Shown: positions 6,316 to 6,379 of the stretch, piece by piece | Layout of the letters: each line of letters begins with the position of its first letter | Numbering within the stretch: the stretch's first letter is position 1 | Position numbers and translations under genes: made by a program | DNA from: an uncultured Kineosporia sp. | Lineage (GTDB): Bacteria; Actinomycetota; Actinomycetes; Actinomycetales; Kineosporiaceae | DNA length: 6,379 nt | Direction of reading: 5' to 3' | Assembly: GCA_937859855.1 (NCBI GenBank) | Contig: CALMAR010000351.1 | Location: 1-6,379 of the forward strand | Notes under the pieces: generated by a model | The model's database searches: none | The model's input: the letters and a program-made list of their open reading frames with translations, nothing else | What the model was told of the DNA's origin: nothing

Positions 6316-6379
6316 ATGTCTAGCCAGAATCCGCCCAGTTCCGGTTCGAATCCTCCCGCGCAGGGCGGTGGAGCTAGCC
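6316..6379 (+). CDS. N-terminus of an unidentified protein (3' end outside window)
   Basis: From ATG 6316 the frame stays open to the last base and gives 21 residues, MSSQNPPSSGSNPPAQGGGA plus Ser. This Ser/Pro/Asn/Gly-rich start is low in complexity and resembles the disordered cytoplasmic N-termini of many actinobacterial membrane or cell-envelope proteins, but no family can be named. Codons are G/C-rich at third positions after the A+T-rich leader, consistent with coding. A GGAAGGGA ribosome site lies ten bases upstream and may be covered by a hairpin. Function is unknown. Confidence 0.6.
   Translation, partial: MSSQNPPSSGSNPPAQGGGAS

Noticed and set aside
6340..6365. GGTTCGAATCC resembling a tRNA T-loop
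   Set aside because: The flanks do not form a 5-bp T-stem (only two G-C pairs), no anticodon or D arm fits upstream, and the bases read well as codons of the ORF starting at 6316.

Overview
The window looks like chromosomal DNA from a high-GC actinomycete. Coding stretches are roughly 70% G+C with strong G/C bias at third codon positions. It also carries a protein of the DinB/mycothiol-dependent maleylpyruvate isomerase (MDMPI) superfamily, which is abundant in Actinomycetota, and a start region of the leaderless type common there. Genus cannot be fixed from sequence reading alone. All recognised genes are on the + strand.

Layout: (1) Positions 1-2421 hold the C-terminal two thirds of CobN, the large subunit of aerobic-pathway cobaltochelatase; its 5' end lies outside the window. 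(2) After a 168-bp gap comes a DinB-like, TIGR03086-type putative metal-dependent protein (2590-3169). A consensus -10 box sits exactly at leaderless spacing before its ATG, but the reading frame breaks by one base at a GGG run (2631-2633). Removing one G restores a family-like N-terminus. (3) A 116-bp gap with an operator-like palindrome leads to a CAT-type APC amino acid permease (3286-4776) and, 10 bp later, a tandem-domain universal stress protein (4787-5686). These two form a tight likely operon. (4) Positions 5687-6315 contain no convincing gene. They hold a perfect 7-bp stem-loop soon after the stress gene, then an unusual A+T-rich patch (about 44% G+C at 6061-6180) with a palindrome and small hairpins. 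(5) An ATG at 6316 starts an unidentified ORF with a Ser/Pro/Gly/Asn-rich N-terminus that runs off the window.

Functionally, cobN belongs to cobalamin synthesis, and its neighbour is probably an independent transcription unit. The permease and stress protein probably act together: Usp domains are known partners or fusions of membrane transporters, so the Usp protein may sense nucleotide or stress state and modulate amino acid transport. I see no CRISPR array, mobile element, tRNA or rRNA and no clear novel multi-gene system. The items most worth a second look are the frame break in the DinB-like gene, the A+T-rich intergenic patch, and the permease/Usp pair with its atypical Usp nucleotide-binding loops.
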